Source: Bondarzewia mesenterica
Lineage: Eukaryota > Basidiomycota > Agaricomycetes > Russulales > Bondarzewiaceae
Assembly: GCA_004802705.1 (NCBI GenBank)
Contig: SGPL01000859.1
Span: 1 to 10,164, forward strand
Reading direction: 5' to 3'
DNA length: 10,164 nucleotides
In this document: positions 8,708 through 10,164 of the stretch, in pieces
How the letters are laid out: each line of letters opens with the position of its first letter
Numbering within the stretch: position 1 is the first letter of the stretch
Made by a program: the position numbers and the translations under genes
Notes under the pieces: generated by a model
Databases searched by the model: none
Told to the model about the DNA's origin: nothing
Seen by the model: the letters and a program-made list of their open reading frames with translations, nothing else

Positions 8708-8871
8708 CTATTCGAGTCCTTATCTCAGTCGTAGAGTAGTGGGGAAATGACTATACTACACACCTATTCGAGTCCTTATCTAGTAAGTAATGGGCGTGTG
8801 AGTGACAGTAAAAACAAGAGAAAAGGATAGTATCTAGCGTACCTCAATCGTAGAGTAGTGGGGAAATGACT
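8708..8871. repeat. Internal duplication inside the 5' LTR
   Basis: An 18-bp motif starting CTATTCGAG is found at 8708-8725 and 8764-8781. A 27-bp motif, C(A)(G/A)TCGTAGAG...GACT, is found at 8726-8752 and 8845-8871. In the first unit the two motifs touch; in the second they are separated by about 63 bp of unrelated sequence bordered by TATCTAG at both ends. The left LTR has a single joined unit. Confidence 0.9.
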
Positions 8872-8898
8872 GAGGGGGGTAGTACGAAGGATACGAGA

Positions 8899-8906
8899 TA
8901 TATATA
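8899..8906 (-). promoter_or_regulatory. Putative LTR TATA box
   Basis: TATATATA sits in a GC-balanced context inside the 5' LTR and is conserved in the other LTR at about 3598-3605. Transcription towards gag would start some 25-60 bp to the left, which places the extra 119-bp segment in the transcribed part of the LTR. Position and conservation support it; no functional data. Confidence 0.5.
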
Positions 8907-9018
8907 CAGTGGAAAGGGTTTGACACTTACAGCGTCATTGCGTCCTGCTGGGACGAGCGCATCAGAATGTGTGAGTCACGTGATACAGCTTCCTGTCATG
9001 CAAGCTCAGATTTCAACA

Positions 9019-9224
9019 TCTATGGCACCCCAATTTTCTTTCCGACACTGCCCGACCTCCGACTGGCAGTTCCAACTTATACAAGTATAAGGTCTGCAAA
9101 GGAGACAAATCTCTAGTATTTCTATCCAGTAAGCTCTCTATTTTTTTTTCTGCTTCAGTGTCTGCTCCCGCTCATCGCGTGCATGTAGCCTCAGACCGTG
9201 ACTTCTCTGACATCCTTGCATACC
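9019..9224. other. Flank between the LTR and the right-hand gene relic
   Basis: It begins directly at the LTR end. It contains a strong pyrimidine tract and AG (TTTTTTTTTCTGCTTCAG, ending at 9158) like an intron 3' end, with a possible GTATAA donor at 9085. A 54-codon frame from about 9155 to 9316 (including SDILAYHGYTCHCHLRP and VPLILRVDGITPKP) overlaps the next gene in another frame and looks protein-like, so coding sequence may start before 9225. Confidence 0.35.
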
Positions 9225-10164
9225 ATGGCTACACCTGTCACTGCCACCTTCGACCAACGTCCGAGGCCGTTCCGCTCATTCTGCGAGTTGATGGCATCAC
9301 GCCGAAGCCGTATTGAGGGTGAGATCATCACAGCAAGAGACTGCCTCATTTTATCCCCTGTACCCAACACCAACTACACTCTATTACTTTTCTCGCCCAA
9401 TATGCCTTTCACCCCGGAACCACCCACGCATGTCGAAAACCAGCCTTTCGCATACCATTCAGATGGTATGCTCAGTCCATTCGAACACACGAAATGGCCC
9501 CAAGCATACTTCGATAGGGAACTGCACACTATCGCTGCGCCCATGAACCCCGACCTCCTCAACTTCAATATTAGTGACGAGCGAGGACCGGGCCCTACAT
9601 TCCCCCTCGGACCCTCACATAGCATCACCAAATTTGACGATGTCGACATCCCATGGGTAATGTTCTCTCCAGCTCAGTTTGTTGTCAGTCAAGATCTACC
9701 TGGTGCTCAGGTCAGCACGCTCTGCAACGAACTACTTCGCCACATGTGCACCTCCATGACGGAGGTGAAACAGATGTCGGAGCTCATCGGCTGCAAGCAG
9801 ATGACTGGCAACACCAGCTTAGATAGACATGCCTTGGCCTCTCGTGTCGCGAATTACAAGTACTAGGCCTATCGATCGGCTTGCCTCTATCGCGCATACA
9901 CTCAGCTCACGCAAGTTCTGATGTCGACCTTCGACACTCTGCTCTGGTTCTGGGAGTTTCAGCGGATACTCCTAGATATACGCTCCTGGATCATCTACAT
10001 GGAGGTGGTGAAGCTGCGCTGGGACAACCCGTTCTTCTGAGTCGAACGTCCCGAAGACATCCTTCCTGTCAGAGGTGTTATCACCTCGAATATCGCCTTG
10101 GTGAAGCACATGCTCCACATCAGAATCCCGGTTTGGTTGCTTCAGCCAGCTCACACAGTCACTA
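9225..10164 (+). pseudogene. Unrecognised fungal protein relic, runs off the window
   Basis: ATG 9225 lies in a perfect ACCATGG context and opens 213 codons (MATPVTATFDQRPRPF...) to TAG 9864-9866. The same frame then continues with protein-like sequence (RSACLYRAYTQLTQ, FQRILLDIRSWIIYMEVV) through TGA 10038-10040 to the window end (VERPEDILPVRGVITSN, HMLHIRIPVWLLQP). Continuity of one frame across two stops indicates a once longer gene. The C-terminal pattern G-x-I-T...h-x-I-P-V-W-L recalls a multi-copy agaricomycete protein family of unknown function, from memory only. The TGA sits where CGA (Arg) would fit. The first about 30 codons may be in the wrong frame, since an overlapping frame (9155-9316) looks equally good. 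No signal peptide or membrane segment stands out. Function unknown. Confidence 0.55.

Larger units (their letters stand above)
3506..9018 (-). mobile_element. Ty1/Copia LTR retrotransposon, degenerate, near full length
   Basis: A 5,513-bp element with LTRs in direct repeat (3506-3717 and 8688-9018). On the plus strand both begin TGTTGGAAATTATAGC and end GATTTCAACA, giving TG...CA ends. Between them, on the minus strand, lie a primer site touching the 5' LTR, a gag-pol relic (8572-3888), and a purine tract touching the 3' LTR. Domain order is Gag zinc knuckle, protease, integrase, reverse transcriptase, RNase H, which places it in Copia (Pseudoviridae) and not Gypsy. The pol frame has ten internal stops and gag has about three frameshifts, so it cannot transpose on its own. 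Flanking pentamers (GTTCA left, TCTAT right) do not match, so no target-site duplication is visible. The LTRs differ by 17 transitions and a 119-bp length difference. Confidence 0.95.
8688..9018 (-). repeat. 5' LTR of the Copia element (331 bp)
   Basis: It has the same ends as the left LTR (TGTTGG...CAACA on the plus strand) but is 119 bp longer because of an extra segment at 8753-8871. As the upstream LTR of the minus-strand element it would carry the promoter. It borders spacer DNA at 9019 without a target-site duplication matching the left flank. Confidence 0.95.

Noticed and set aside
9022..9158. Short coding exon starting ATG 9022 with an intron 9085-9158
   Set aside because: Splicing at these sites leads to a stop within about ten codons, and the ATG is only 3 bp from the LTR end. 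Kept only as a possible intron-like signal.
1..10164. CRISPR arrays, tRNA or rRNA genes, bacterial-type operons
   Set aside because: No regularly spaced repeats with spacers, no cloverleaf seen, and the spliced gene structure and Copia element indicate eukaryotic DNA.

Overview
The window looks like nuclear DNA of a filamentous fungus, most likely an agaricomycete basidiomycete. The evidence is short introns of about 55-80 nt with GTRAG donors, a fungal 2-oxoglutarate/Fe(II) oxygenase gene family, and a Ty1/Copia retrotransposon with fungal-type motifs. I found no convincingly intact gene. It is a decayed accessory region of gene relics and transposon sequence.

Layout. 1-342: AT-rich spacer. 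343-1138 (-) and 1558-2589 (-): two head-to-tail broken paralogues of one 2OG-Fe(II) oxygenase gene. They share splice positions and a 57-nt last exon. The left copy keeps the N-terminal exons but has lost the catalytic core. The right copy keeps the core but has lost the N-terminal exons. 1139-1557: spacer with a possible third scrap of the same family. 2590-2945: spacer with a small hairpin and a weak promoter/leader-like stretch. 2946-3505 (+): a possible first exon and a charged, coiled-coil-like fragment of an unrecognised gene, ending at the transposon. 3506-9018 (-): a 5.5-kb Copia element with both LTRs, a polypurine tract, a primer-binding site and a gag-pol relic. 9019-10164 (+): spacer, then a broken unrecognised gene that runs off the window.

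The Copia element reads right to left: 5' LTR (8688-9018), primer site (8674-8687), Gag with zinc knuckle, protease, integrase, reverse transcriptase, RNase H, polypurine tract (3718-3726), 3' LTR (3506-3717). The order protease-integrase-RT-RNase H is diagnostic of Copia. Pol stays in one frame for about 3.7 kb but carries ten nonsense codons; Gag has about three frameshifts. By hand alignment the LTRs differ at 17 positions, all transitions and mostly at CpG-type sites, so the copy is old and has decayed through C-to-T change. The primer site matches the anticodon arm of initiator tRNA-Met, not its 3' end, which suggests half-tRNA priming as in Drosophila copia and yeast Ty5.

I did not find a new biological system. 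The most informative signals are the internal tRNA primer site, the CpG-biased decay, the unequal LTRs with no visible target-site duplication, the multiplied polypurine-tract motif, and the complementary losses in the two oxygenase copies.
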